A stretch of 49,447 nucleotides of DNA from an uncultured Bacteroidota bacterium (GTDB lineage Bacteria; Bacteroidota; Bacteroidia; 2-12-FULL-35-15): contig CAIXIP010000217.1 of NCBI GenBank assembly GCA_903919535.1, positions 1 through 49,447 on the forward strand. Direction: 5' to 3'. Under the pieces are notes generated by a model. The model ran no database searches. It worked only from the letters and a program-made list of their open reading frames with translations, and was not told the origin of the DNA. Position numbers and translations under genes: made by a program. Shown piece by piece: positions 38,739 through 47,103 of the stretch. How positions within the stretch are numbered: position 1 is the stretch's first letter; every line of letters starts with the position of its first letter.

Positions 38739-39647
38739 CTAATTCGGGAATGCTGTTGTATCAGAAATTGCCTTAAATAAATTTTGCAATGTTGTATCTG
38801 GCATAGCAGTTAACTGATAAGGTAAATTTATCATCGCAGTTCCAGGGAAACCAAATTTTATAAGATGGTATGCATTTGCAGGCTCAGCACGTAAAATACT
38901 TCCAACAGTTTCCACAGTACTTGGAATAGATCCTGTTGAGTTATGACAACCAGCTGTTGTACAATTTGCGTTATAATAAACTTTCCCTTTTATTGCATTT
39001 CCATCTTTTCCAATATTTGTAAAAGAAGCCACACCTCCCGGGTATGCGCCAGAAGTTGTTAGGTCATATAACTTGTCTGTATTAACAGCATTCTCTTTTA
39101 AATATTTTACAATATTCCAGATCATTCCATCACCCATGATCAGACCATAATCGGGCATGTTACTGTTTAAAGAAGTAAGACTGTTATATGTAATTGCTTG
39201 GCGCAACCGCCCTCCTGTATGTTTTACCGCATCAAATATTTGTTTGATGTTATGAGCTGCTGCGTATGTATTTAAATTTATTGAAGAAACATTTGGTGTT
39301 GTTGCGGCTGGCACATTAGTAATTGCAGCACCATTAACTCCTAAAAGATCCATTCCATGGCAAGATGCACAACGAAAAAAATCAGGATGGTTTGTGATCA
39401 ATGTATCAGCAGGTTGAGGAAAATCGGTTTGAGGGATAAAAAATTCATTATAAGCCAAACCTCCTTTTAATCCGTTCGCACTATTATATGCTGTTTGATC
39501 AGCAGTAGAAACTACACTTGCATCCACACCATTTGTTCCGTTTGTCCCTGCAGGTCCCTCAGCACCATCTTTTGCACACTGGGTTAATCCAATGCAAATA
39601 ATCCCTCCAAACAGAACTAATGATAAAAATCTTTTTTTCGCTTTCAT
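38739..39647 (-). CDS. Cytochrome-c-like lipoprotein with collagen-like N-terminal spacer
   Basis: LTQCAKDGAEGPAGTNGTNG (possible lipobox plus GxY triplets); heme motifs CASCH and CTTAGCH. Confidence 0.7.
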   Translation of the reverse strand: MKAKKRFLSLVLFGGIICIGLTQCAKDGAEGPAGTNGTNGVDASVVSTADQTAYNSANGLKGGLAYNEFFIPQTDFPQPADTLITNHPDFFRCASCHGMDLLGVNGAAITNVPAATTPNVSSINLNTYAAAHNIKQIFDAVKHTGGRLRQAITYNSLTSLNSNMPDYGLIMGDGMIWNIVKYLKENAVNTDKLYDLTTSGAYPGGVASFTNIGKDGNAIKGKVYYNANCTTAGCHNSTGSIPSTVETVGSILRAEPANAYHLIKFGFPGTAMINLPYQLTAMPDTTLQNLFKAISDTTAFPN

Positions 39648-39728
39648 GTTTTAAAATATTGTTAAATACTGGTTCAGATAATTTATTTTAATAAGATCAT
39701 TTTAATGAATGACCAAAATGATAAGTGT

Positions 39729-39736
39729 CAAAGTTA
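39729..39736 (-). promoter_or_regulatory. Candidate -7 element (TAACTTTG on minus strand) upstream of the cytochrome lipoprotein
   Basis: Plus strand CAAAGTTA, reverse complement of TAnnTTTG. Confidence 0.35.
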
Positions 39737-39756
39737 TAAATGTATTTCAAACAAAA

Positions 39757-40572
39757 TTAAATTTTTAACATTTCGATTACTTTCACTTCATTACCACAAG
39801 AAACCAAACCTCCGTTTTTATGAAGTAAATTTTGTCCGAAATATATCTTATTATCTCGCTTACGAAACATGGAAAGAGTTGCATTCGGCTCTTTTTCTAT
39901 TTCAGCCGTTGCTGGATTAATGGAAGGGATTACACAACGTGCGCATGCTTTTGCAATCTCCACTTCAATATCATTGATACGAATTTGTTTCCAAATATCT
40001 TCTTCAAAAGCTTTGCTTCCTATAGTTACAATATTAGGACGAAACCTTTGCATACCAATAGGGACTTGTAACCTTTCATTTAAATCATCTAACGATTCTT
40101 GTGCAATCAATAACAAAGGATAACCGTCACTAAACGAAACTATTTCGTTATTCATTGCGTACTCTCTTTCTACAAAACGATCAGTAGAATCAGGCATGTA
40201 AACCAATTTACATTTTATATCGAGTTGTTTGCTAAACCAATTACTTCCTTCAACATACTCGATAGCGGAACACAAATCGTCCCAAACGGTTACTTGAATT
40301 GATTTGCCTTCCTGAATTTTAAATGGAATATCAAACTCTGCCTCCTCAGCAAAACGTGCCTGAATTTTGAAACCAGAATTATGTTGTGAAAGTGAAAACA
40401 ATGCTAGTCGCGACATTTCTCGCTGACTAAAAAAACGATTATTTTCATCTACCAGCATCCATCTTCTATCAAACTGAAGTCCGCGTTCTTCAAGTACCGC
40501 TTGTTCAACACGAATGCCTCCCAGAGATTTTACGGGGTAAATATAAAGATCTTGGATTTTAATGTTAGTCAA
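39757..40572 (-). CDS. MOSC domain protein (YcbX-like, N-terminal MOSC beta-barrel)
   Basis: IQDLYIYPVKSLGGIRVEQAVLEERGLQFDRRWMLVDENNRFFSQREMSRLALF; CARCVIPSINPATAEIEKEP. Confidence 0.92.
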   Translation of the reverse strand: MTNIKIQDLYIYPVKSLGGIRVEQAVLEERGLQFDRRWMLVDENNRFFSQREMSRLALFSLSQHNSGFKIQARFAEEAEFDIPFKIQEGKSIQVTVWDDLCSAIEYVEGSNWFSKQLDIKCKLVYMPDSTDRFVEREYAMNNEIVSFSDGYPLLLIAQESLDDLNERLQVPIGMQRFRPNIVTIGSKAFEEDIWKQIRINDIEVEIAKACARCVIPSINPATAEIEKEPNATLSMFRKRDNKIYFGQNLLHKNGGLVSCGNEVKVIEMLKI

Positions 40573-40619
40573 AACTAAAGAGCGTTTATAATTTTAGGAA
40601 AGTTAAAATTGAATAAATT

Positions 40620-41879
40620 CTAATATAAAAAATTGTTATACGGATAGCGTTTCAGATGAAGTTCTTTTGCTTTTTCATAAACTACTTTTTTGAATTCATC
40701 AATATTCAGTTTATTAGTGGCCGAGATAAATAAACACTCCGAATGCAATTTACTCATCCAGGTTTTTTTTAAGTCATCCAAACTTAAATTTTTTCTTGTA
40801 ACAGGAGTTAGGTCATCTTCCTCCTTTTCCTCAAAAGTAAAGGCATCAATTTTATTAAATACCAGAATTATTGGTTTATCACCAGCGCCAATATCACTTA
40901 ATGTTTGATTTACCACATTTACCTGATCCTCAAATCCGGGGTGCGAAATATCAACAACATGAATTAAGATATCTGCTTCACGAACTTCGTCTAAGGTTGA
41001 TTTAAATGACTCAACAAGTGTTGTAGGCAACTTGCGAATAAATCCAACTGTATCAGAAAGCAAGAAAGGCAAATTTTCAATTACTACTTTTCGCACTGTT
41101 GTATCCAATGTTGCAAACAATTTATTTTCTGCAAACACATCACTTTTACTAAGCATATTCATGATGGTGGATTTACCAACATTGGTATAACCTACCAATG
41201 CAATGCGTATCATTTCGCCACGACTTTTGCGCTGTGTTTCCATCTGCCTATCGATGGTTTTTAATCTATCCTTAAGCTGTGAAATCCTATCACGCACTAT
41301 TCGTCTATCGGTTTCAATTTCAGATTCCCCTGCTCCTTTCATACCAATACCTCCTTTGATACGATCTAAGTGGTCCCACATTTTTGTTAGTCGAGGTAAT
41401 AAATAAATTGATTGCGCCAATTCTACTTGAGTTTTAGCGTGTGCAGTACGAGCGCGTGAAGCAAAAATATCAAGAATCAAACGGGTGCGGTCAACAACTT
41501 TAATTTTTATTTCTTTCTCCGCATTTATTTCTTTTTCAAGATTTCGTTGCTGGGCAGGTGAAAGTTCATCATCAAATATTACGATATCGATTTTGTTTTC
41601 AAGAACAAAATTACGTACTTCATTTAATTTACCGGAGCCAATAAATGTACGAGAATCAGGATGTTCCAATCGTTGTGTAAAACGTTTCAGAACTTCTGCA
41701 CCAGCCGTTTCCGCTAAAAAAGCTAACTCATCAAGATATTCAACAACAGTTTCTTCATCCTGACTTTTATTTATCAATCCAACCAGTATGGCTGTTTCCT
41801 TTTTTTTTGAGGTATCGTACATTTCTTGCAAGTTATTTTTAGTTAAAGTTTTGAAGTTTCCATCAAAGGAAACCAACAA
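40620..41879 (-). CDS. hflX: GTPase HflX
   Basis: FIGSGKLNEV, VFDDELSPAQQRNLEKEI, ALVGYTNVGKSTIMNML, FLLSDTVGFIRKLPTTLVESFKSTLDEV. Start may be the ATG at 41822 (MYDTSKKKETAILVGL) rather than the TTG at 41879. Confidence 0.95.
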   Translation of the reverse strand: MLVSFDGNFKTLTKNNLQEMYDTSKKKETAILVGLINKSQDEETVVEYLDELAFLAETAGAEVLKRFTQRLEHPDSRTFIGSGKLNEVRNFVLENKIDIVIFDDELSPAQQRNLEKEINAEKEIKIKVVDRTRLILDIFASRARTAHAKTQVELAQSIYLLPRLTKMWDHLDRIKGGIGMKGAGESEIETDRRIVRDRISQLKDRLKTIDRQMETQRKSRGEMIRIALVGYTNVGKSTIMNMLSKSDVFAENKLFATLDTTVRKVVIENLPFLLSDTVGFIRKLPTTLVESFKSTLDEVREADILIHVVDISHPGFEDQVNVVNQTLSDIGAGDKPIILVFNKIDAFTFEEKEEDDLTPVTRKNLSLDDLKKTWMSKLHSECLFISATNKLNIDEFKKVVYEKAKELHLKRYPYNNFLY

Positions 41880-41885
41880 CTTAAA

Positions 41886-42518
41886 CTATTTTTTTAACGT
41901 TTCAACATACGTTACAACCGCTTCAATTTCCTGAGGATTTAAAACGTCTTTAAATCCAGCCATTAAATTAGTTCCATTAATAACACGATCCAATTTTGTT
42001 GCACGATCAGTGGTAGTCACTGTCAAAACTAAACCTCCTGGTCCATTCGTTCCTCCGGTACCATGACATCGTTGACAATAAGCCGTAAAAACAGCTTCGC
42101 CATGTTTTGTTATATCATAATTCGGATTTTTAGTGTCCGCAATAGCTGGGTCTACATTTTGTTTCGCCATTTTTTTCTTATTCACTTCACCTAATCCAAA
42201 TGCACTAAAAATCATTAAAAATGAAATTAGGGCCAGTATTTTATTAGATTTTTTAAAGCCAACAATTGCAATAGGAATTGATAGTAGAACTACAACAATT
42301 TTAATTAATAAAAGGTTTGTCAAGCCAAACTGCATCAACAGATAAACACCGGTAGCCAAAAACAATACGCTAATTATCATTTCAGGCACCTTCACAATTT
42401 TTGTGAATTTAACTAATGCCTCTTTTTTATTTGTCAACAATAAAAAAGTTTTAATCATATAAATCAGTAAAAACAAAATTACTGAAACAAAGTGTGTGTA
42501 TAATAGTCCTTTTAACAT
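41886..42518 (-). CDS. Membrane-anchored c-type cytochrome (multi-TM N-terminus plus cytochrome c domain)
   Basis: Several hydrophobic segments, then GEAVFTAYCQRCHGTGGTNGPGG ... LMAGFKDVLNPQEIEAVVTYVETLKK. Confidence 0.85.
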   Translation of the reverse strand: MLKGLLYTHFVSVILFLLIYMIKTFLLLTNKKEALVKFTKIVKVPEMIISVLFLATGVYLLMQFGLTNLLLIKIVVVLLSIPIAIVGFKKSNKILALISFLMIFSAFGLGEVNKKKMAKQNVDPAIADTKNPNYDITKHGEAVFTAYCQRCHGTGGTNGPGGLVLTVTTTDRATKLDRVINGTNLMAGFKDVLNPQEIEAVVTYVETLKK

Positions 42519-42609
42519 GTAGATAGATTTTTTAGTCCGCGTAAAAGTAATAAAAATCTAGCTATAAAACCGTTTGTCCTTATTGAGGAAAAAATCAATA
42601 ATTAAATAC

Positions 42610-42617
42610 TATTTTTG
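42610..42617 (+). promoter_or_regulatory. Candidate -7 element TATTTTTG for the amidohydrolase operon
   Basis: Exact TAnnTTTG 34 nt upstream of the ATG at 42652. Confidence 0.4.
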
Positions 42618-42651
42618 TTTTTATTGCTTCACAAAGTATTAAAATGTCAAA

Positions 42652-45600
42652 ATGAAAAAACTAATTATACTCTTTTTTGCCTTATCAATCGGAAGTTTTT
42701 GTAAAGCCCAGGAAACATTTCCTATTAATGGAACTACAAACCCGAATCATACAATTTATGCTTTTACAAATGCTAAAATAATTGTGGATGCTGATGAAAC
42801 AATTGATAATGCCACATTGGTAATTAAGGATGGAATAATCATTACCGTAGGAGCAAAAGTTTCGATACCCAAAGGTTCAGTAGTTTATGACTTAAAGGGT
42901 AAGTCAATTTATCCTGCATTGATAGATGCATATACTAATTATGGTATGCCAGAAACAAAATCGCCATATAAAAGCCTATTACTCCAAATGGGTACAAACA
43001 CAAAAGGTGCATACGGATGGAATCAAGCAGTGAAACCAGAAAATGAAGCATATAAAACCTTTTCGGGAAATAGCCAATCGGCTGATGAATTCAGAAAACT
43101 TGGTTTCGGTGCTGTTCTCACTTTTCAGAAAGACGGAATTGTTAGAGGGTCAGGAGCAATTGTTTCTTTAGCTGATGGAAAAGAAAACTCTTTAATAATA
43201 AACGACAAAGCTGCTTCATTTTTCTCATTTGATAAAGGAAGTTCAACTCAAGATTATCCTTCATCATTAATGGGCGCAATTGCATTGTTGCGTCAAACAT
43301 ATTTGGATGCAGATTGGTATAAAAAAGATAAAACAAAAAAAGAATTCAATATTTCTCTTGAAGCATTTAATAATTTGCTAACGCTTCCGCAGATATTTGA
43401 AACAAGCGATAAATTCAATGTATTACGAGCCGACAAGATCGGAAAAGAATTTAATGTTAATTATATTATCAAAGGAAGTGGAAACGAATATCAATGCTTG
43501 GATAATATTAAATCCAGCAATTGTAAATTTATCATTCCCATTAATTTCCCAATTCCATACGATGTTGAAGATGCTTACGATGCAACAAATGTTTCAACAG
43601 CCGAATTAAAGCATTGGGAAATGGCTCCTGCAAATCCTGTTGCATTGGAAAAATACTTTATTCCATTTGCGATAACAACTGCTGACCTAAAAGAAAAAAA
43701 AGATTTCTGGAAAAACCTTCGCAAAGCTATCAGTTATGGATTATCCGAAAAACAAGCACTGAAATCACTCACCTCAACCCCTGCCGAATTATTAAACATA
43801 TCGGATAAACTAGGGAAACTTAAAAGCGGAATGATTGCAAATTTCATCATCACTTCCGGTAATTTATTTGATGAAAAAACAATCATCTACGAAAACTGGA
43901 TTCAAGGAAACGCTTATAAAATAAACGACTACAGCACCATCGACCTGAGAGGAAATTATGATTTTGCTTATGGGAATAAACGATTATATCTATTAAAAAT
44001 TGAAGGTGAAGTTGACAAATTAAAAGGCAATATTTTTATTGACACCATTAAAACTACTGTTAATATTGCTGTATCCGGGAATACCGTTTCATTAAGTTTT
44101 AATCCGAAAGATGGAAATGGAACCATTCGCTTGAGTGGAAATATAAATACTGAATCTTTAAAAATGAATGGGAAAGGCCAAACTCCGGATGGGGAATGGC
44201 TTGATTGGAGTGCAACATTTAAATTAATTACAGATGTTAAAAAGGATGTTGTTAAAAAAGATTCGATAAAAAAGGATATTCAAAAATACGGACAAGTGAT
44301 TTATCCATTCTGTGCGTATGGCAAACCACTTGATGATCGTGATGGATTCAATAAAATTGTTTATGACTTTAAAACCAGATATGATGCAATTTTAATAAAG
44401 CATGTAACTGTTTGGACGAATGAAGCGGAAGGTGTTTTAAAAAATCAGGATGTATATATTACCGAAGGGCGAATTGTTAGAATTGCAGATGATATCGGTG
44501 TTCCAAGACTTGCATTCGCAAAAATAATTGATGGAACAGGAAAACATCTTACTGCCGGAATAATTGATGAACATTCGCACATTGCTATTTCAGGAGGAGT
44601 AAATGAAGGAAGTCAAGCATCAAGTTCAGAAGTTCGAATAGGCGATGTAATTAATCCCGAAGACATAAATATTTACAGACAACTTTCAGGAGGTGTAACC
44701 ACTTCACAATTGCTTCACGGGTCAGCAAATCCGATTGGCGGACAATCTGCAGTTATCAAATTAAGATGGGGAAAATCACCCGAAGAAATGAAATTTGAAA
44801 AAGCTGATGGCTTTATCAAATTTGCATTGGGAGAAAACGTAAAACAAAGTAATGCAGGAGATTTTAATACGATGCGCTTCCCACAAACACGCATGGGAGT
44901 TGAACAAGTGTATTACGATTTTTTTACCAGAGCAAAAGAATATGATGCAAAACAAAAAACATTTGCTGCATTATCAGAAAAGGCAAAAACCAATGCTGCT
45001 CCTTTCCGTAGAGATCTTGAACTAGAAGCAATTACAGAAATATTAAATCAGAAACGTTTTATTACTTGTCATTCCTACGTTCAATCTGAATTGAATATGT
45101 TGATGCATGTTGCCGATTCAATGGGATTTAAGGTAAATACGTTCACGCATATTTTAGAAGGATATAAAGTTGCAGACAAAATGAAGGCCAATAACGTTGG
45201 AGCATCTTCTTTTAGCGATTGGTGGGCATACAAAATGGAAGTTCAAGATGCTATTCCATATAACGCAGCGCTTTTAACCCAAATGGGAATAACAACTGCA
45301 ATCAATTCAGATGATGCTGAAATGGGCAGAAGATTAAATCAGGAAGCAGCAAAATCTGTAAAATACGGAGGGATGAGTGAAGAAGATGCCTTAAAAATGG
45401 TCACTCTCAATCCCGCAAAACTGCTACATATAGATAAAAAAGTGGGAAGTATTAAAGTAGGTAAAGATGCTGATGTTGTGCTTTGGTCAGATAATCCGTT
45501 GTCAATTTATGCAAAAGTAGAAAAAACAATAATTGATGGACATATTTATTATGACAATGAAGATGATCTGAAATTGCGAATGGAAATTCAAAAAGAACGG

Positions 45601-45726
45601 GCACGTATCATTCAAAAAATGCTTGATGAAAAAAAAGGCGGAGCACCAACTCAAAAGCCCGTTTTAAAAAAGCCCAAACTGTATGAATGCGAAACAATAG
45701 AAAAAAACTATTTGAGTGAAGATTAA
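42652..45726 (+). CDS. Two-domain amidohydrolase-family protein (degenerate N-domain, intact C-domain)
   Basis: Signal peptide; N-domain GKSIYPALIDAYTNYG (no HxH) with STPAELLNISDKLGKLKSGMIANFIIT; C-domain GKHLTAGIIDEHSHIAISGG, FITCHSY, FTHILEG, INSDDAEMGRRL, NPAKLLHIDKKVGSIKVGKDADVVLW. Confidence 0.88.
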   Translation: MKKLIILFFALSIGSFCKAQETFPINGTTNPNHTIYAFTNAKIIVDADETIDNATLVIKDGIIITVGAKVSIPKGSVVYDLKGKSIYPALIDAYTNYGMPETKSPYKSLLLQMGTNTKGAYGWNQAVKPENEAYKTFSGNSQSADEFRKLGFGAVLTFQKDGIVRGSGAIVSLADGKENSLIINDKAASFFSFDKGSSTQDYPSSLMGAIALLRQTYLDADWYKKDKTKKEFNISLEAFNNLLTLPQIFETSDKFNVLRADKIGKEFNVNYIIKGSGNEYQCLDNIKSSNCKFIIPINFPIPYDVEDAYDATNVSTAELKHWEMAPANPVALEKYFIPFAITTADLKEKKDFWKNLRKAISYGLSEKQALKSLTSTPAELLNISDKLGKLKSGMIANFIITSGNLFDEKTIIYENWIQGNAYKINDYSTIDLRGNYDFAYGNKRLYLLKIEGEVDKLKGNIFIDTIKTTVNIAVSGNTVSLSFNPKDGNGTIRLSGNINTESLKMNGKGQTPDGEWLDWSATFKLITDVKKDVVKKDSIKKDIQKYGQVIYPFCAYGKPLDDRDGFNKIVYDFKTRYDAILIKHVTVWTNEAEGVLKNQDVYITEGRIVRIADDIGVPRLAFAKIIDGTGKHLTAGIIDEHSHIAISGGVNEGSQASSSEVRIGDVINPEDINIYRQLSGGVTTSQLLHGSANPIGGQSAVIKLRWGKSPEEMKFEKADGFIKFALGENVKQSNAGDFNTMRFPQTRMGVEQVYYDFFTRAKEYDAKQKTFAALSEKAKTNAAPFRRDLELEAITEILNQKRFITCHSYVQSELNMLMHVADSMGFKVNTFTHILEGYKVADKMKANNVGASSFSDWWAYKMEVQDAIPYNAALLTQMGITTAINSDDAEMGRRLNQEAAKSVKYGGMSEEDALKMVTLNPAKLLHIDKKVGSIKVGKDADVVLWSDNPLSIYAKVEKTIIDGHIYYDNEDDLKLRMEIQKERARIIQKMLDEKKGGAPTQKPVLKKPKLYECETIEKNYLSED

Positions 45727-45744
45727 TTAACAGAAAAAAATCAA

Positions 45745-47031
45745 ATGAAAAAACTTCTTTTTATAACATTCCTTTTCACATCCACAGCAAATGCTCAAAC
45801 TAAAAGCATTTTACTCATGAATGGAATTGCACATTTAGGCAACGACAGTGTTATTCAAAATTCATATATCGGAATAAAAAATGGAAAAATTATTGAAGTG
45901 CTTGATGCTTCAAAAACGAAAGCCGAGCTCGGCAATTATGATGAAAAAATAGACGCCTCTGGAAAAAACATTTATCCCGGAATAATTTCCCCTAATTCTA
46001 CTTTAGGCTTAATTGAAATGGAATCTGTTAGGGCAACAAGTGATTTTAAAGAAGTTGGCTCTACCTTACCAAATGTTCGTTCATTGATAGCGTATAATAC
46101 CGATTCAAAATTAATTCCTACTATCCGAACCAATGGTATTTTATTAGCACAAATCACTCCTCGTGGCGGGATGATATCAGGTACATCTAGTATTGTTGTT
46201 TTAGATGGATGGAACTGGGAAGATGCAGCTTATAAAATTGATGATGGTTTGCATCTTAACTGGCCAAAAATGCAGATCCATAAGTATTTGGATGAAGATA
46301 ATATTTACCCAGGCCCATATGAAAAAAATAAAGATTACCCTAAACAAACAAACGAATTGAAAAAATTATTTGCCGATGCTAAATCATACAGTGAAACAGA
46401 AGAAATAGAAGAAAAAAACCTTCGATTCGAAGCAATGAAAGGACTTTTTAATGGGACAAAAACTTTATTTATTCATGCTGATAATGTAAAAGAAATTATT
46501 GAAGCTGTAAATTTCTCGAAACAATATGGAATAAAAAAAGTTTCTATTGTTGGTGGAAAAGATAGCTGGATGGTAACAGATATGTTACGTGAAAATAACA
46601 TTTCAGTAATTGTAGGACGCGTTCATAGTTTGCCCGAACATCCAGAAGATGATGTTGATCTACCATATAAACTTCCATACTTATTGCAAAAAGAAGGAGT
46701 ACTTTTTTGTTTAGACAATTCAGGCGACATGGAAGCTATGGAAACCCGAAATTTACCTTTTATGGCCGGAACGGCTTCCGCATACGGACTTACAAAAGAA
46801 CAAGCTTTAAAAGCAATAACTCTTAACACTGCTAAAATTTTAGGTGTTGATAAAACTACTGGAAGCATTGAATTAGGGAAAGATGCAACACTGTTTATTT
46901 CAACAGGAGATGTACTGGATATGCGAACAAATAACGTTGAACATGCGTTTATAAAAGGTATTAGTATAGATCTCAACAATGACCAAAAAGTACTTTATGA
47001 AAAGTATAAAAAGAAATATGGTTTGAAATAA
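45745..47031 (+). CDS. Amidohydrolase-family protein lacking the canonical HxH metal motif
   Basis: Signal peptide; GKNIYPGIISPNSTLGLIEMES in place of PGxIDxHxH; C-terminal LTKEQALKAITLNTAKILGVDKTTGSIELGKDATLFIS. Confidence 0.85.
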   Translation: MKKLLFITFLFTSTANAQTKSILLMNGIAHLGNDSVIQNSYIGIKNGKIIEVLDASKTKAELGNYDEKIDASGKNIYPGIISPNSTLGLIEMESVRATSDFKEVGSTLPNVRSLIAYNTDSKLIPTIRTNGILLAQITPRGGMISGTSSIVVLDGWNWEDAAYKIDDGLHLNWPKMQIHKYLDEDNIYPGPYEKNKDYPKQTNELKKLFADAKSYSETEEIEEKNLRFEAMKGLFNGTKTLFIHADNVKEIIEAVNFSKQYGIKKVSIVGGKDSWMVTDMLRENNISVIVGRVHSLPEHPEDDVDLPYKLPYLLQKEGVLFCLDNSGDMEAMETRNLPFMAGTASAYGLTKEQALKAITLNTAKILGVDKTTGSIELGKDATLFISTGDVLDMRTNNVEHAFIKGISIDLNNDQKVLYEKYKKKYGLK

Positions 47032-47060
47032 TTCAAAATATTAAACTCAAATACTTTAAC

Positions 47061-47068
47061 TATTTTTG
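47061..47068 (+). promoter_or_regulatory. Candidate -7 element TATTTTTG for the terminal large gene
   Basis: Exact TAnnTTTG 35 nt upstream of the ATG at 47104. Confidence 0.4.
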
Positions 47069-47103
47069 CCAAAAGTATTTCTCTAATTGTAAAAACGGTA
47101 TAG

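Noticed and set aside
39520-39590. Collagen-like GAEGPAGTNGTNG stretch as a stand-alone novelty
   Set aside because: Short GxY spacers after lipoprotein signals are common in Bacteroidetes; mentioned only as part of the cytochrome architecture.
41823-41879. N-terminal extension of HflX (MLVSFDGNFKTLTKNNLQE)
   Set aside because: Starts at a TTG; the ATG at 41822 in frame gives the expected family N-terminus. Kept as an annotation caveat rather than a novel domain.
46623-46979. 118-aa minus-strand ORF opposite the amidohydrolase gene (and similar ones at 31338-31694 and 21099-21440)
   Set aside because: Shadow ORFs of well-supported genes; no independent signal.
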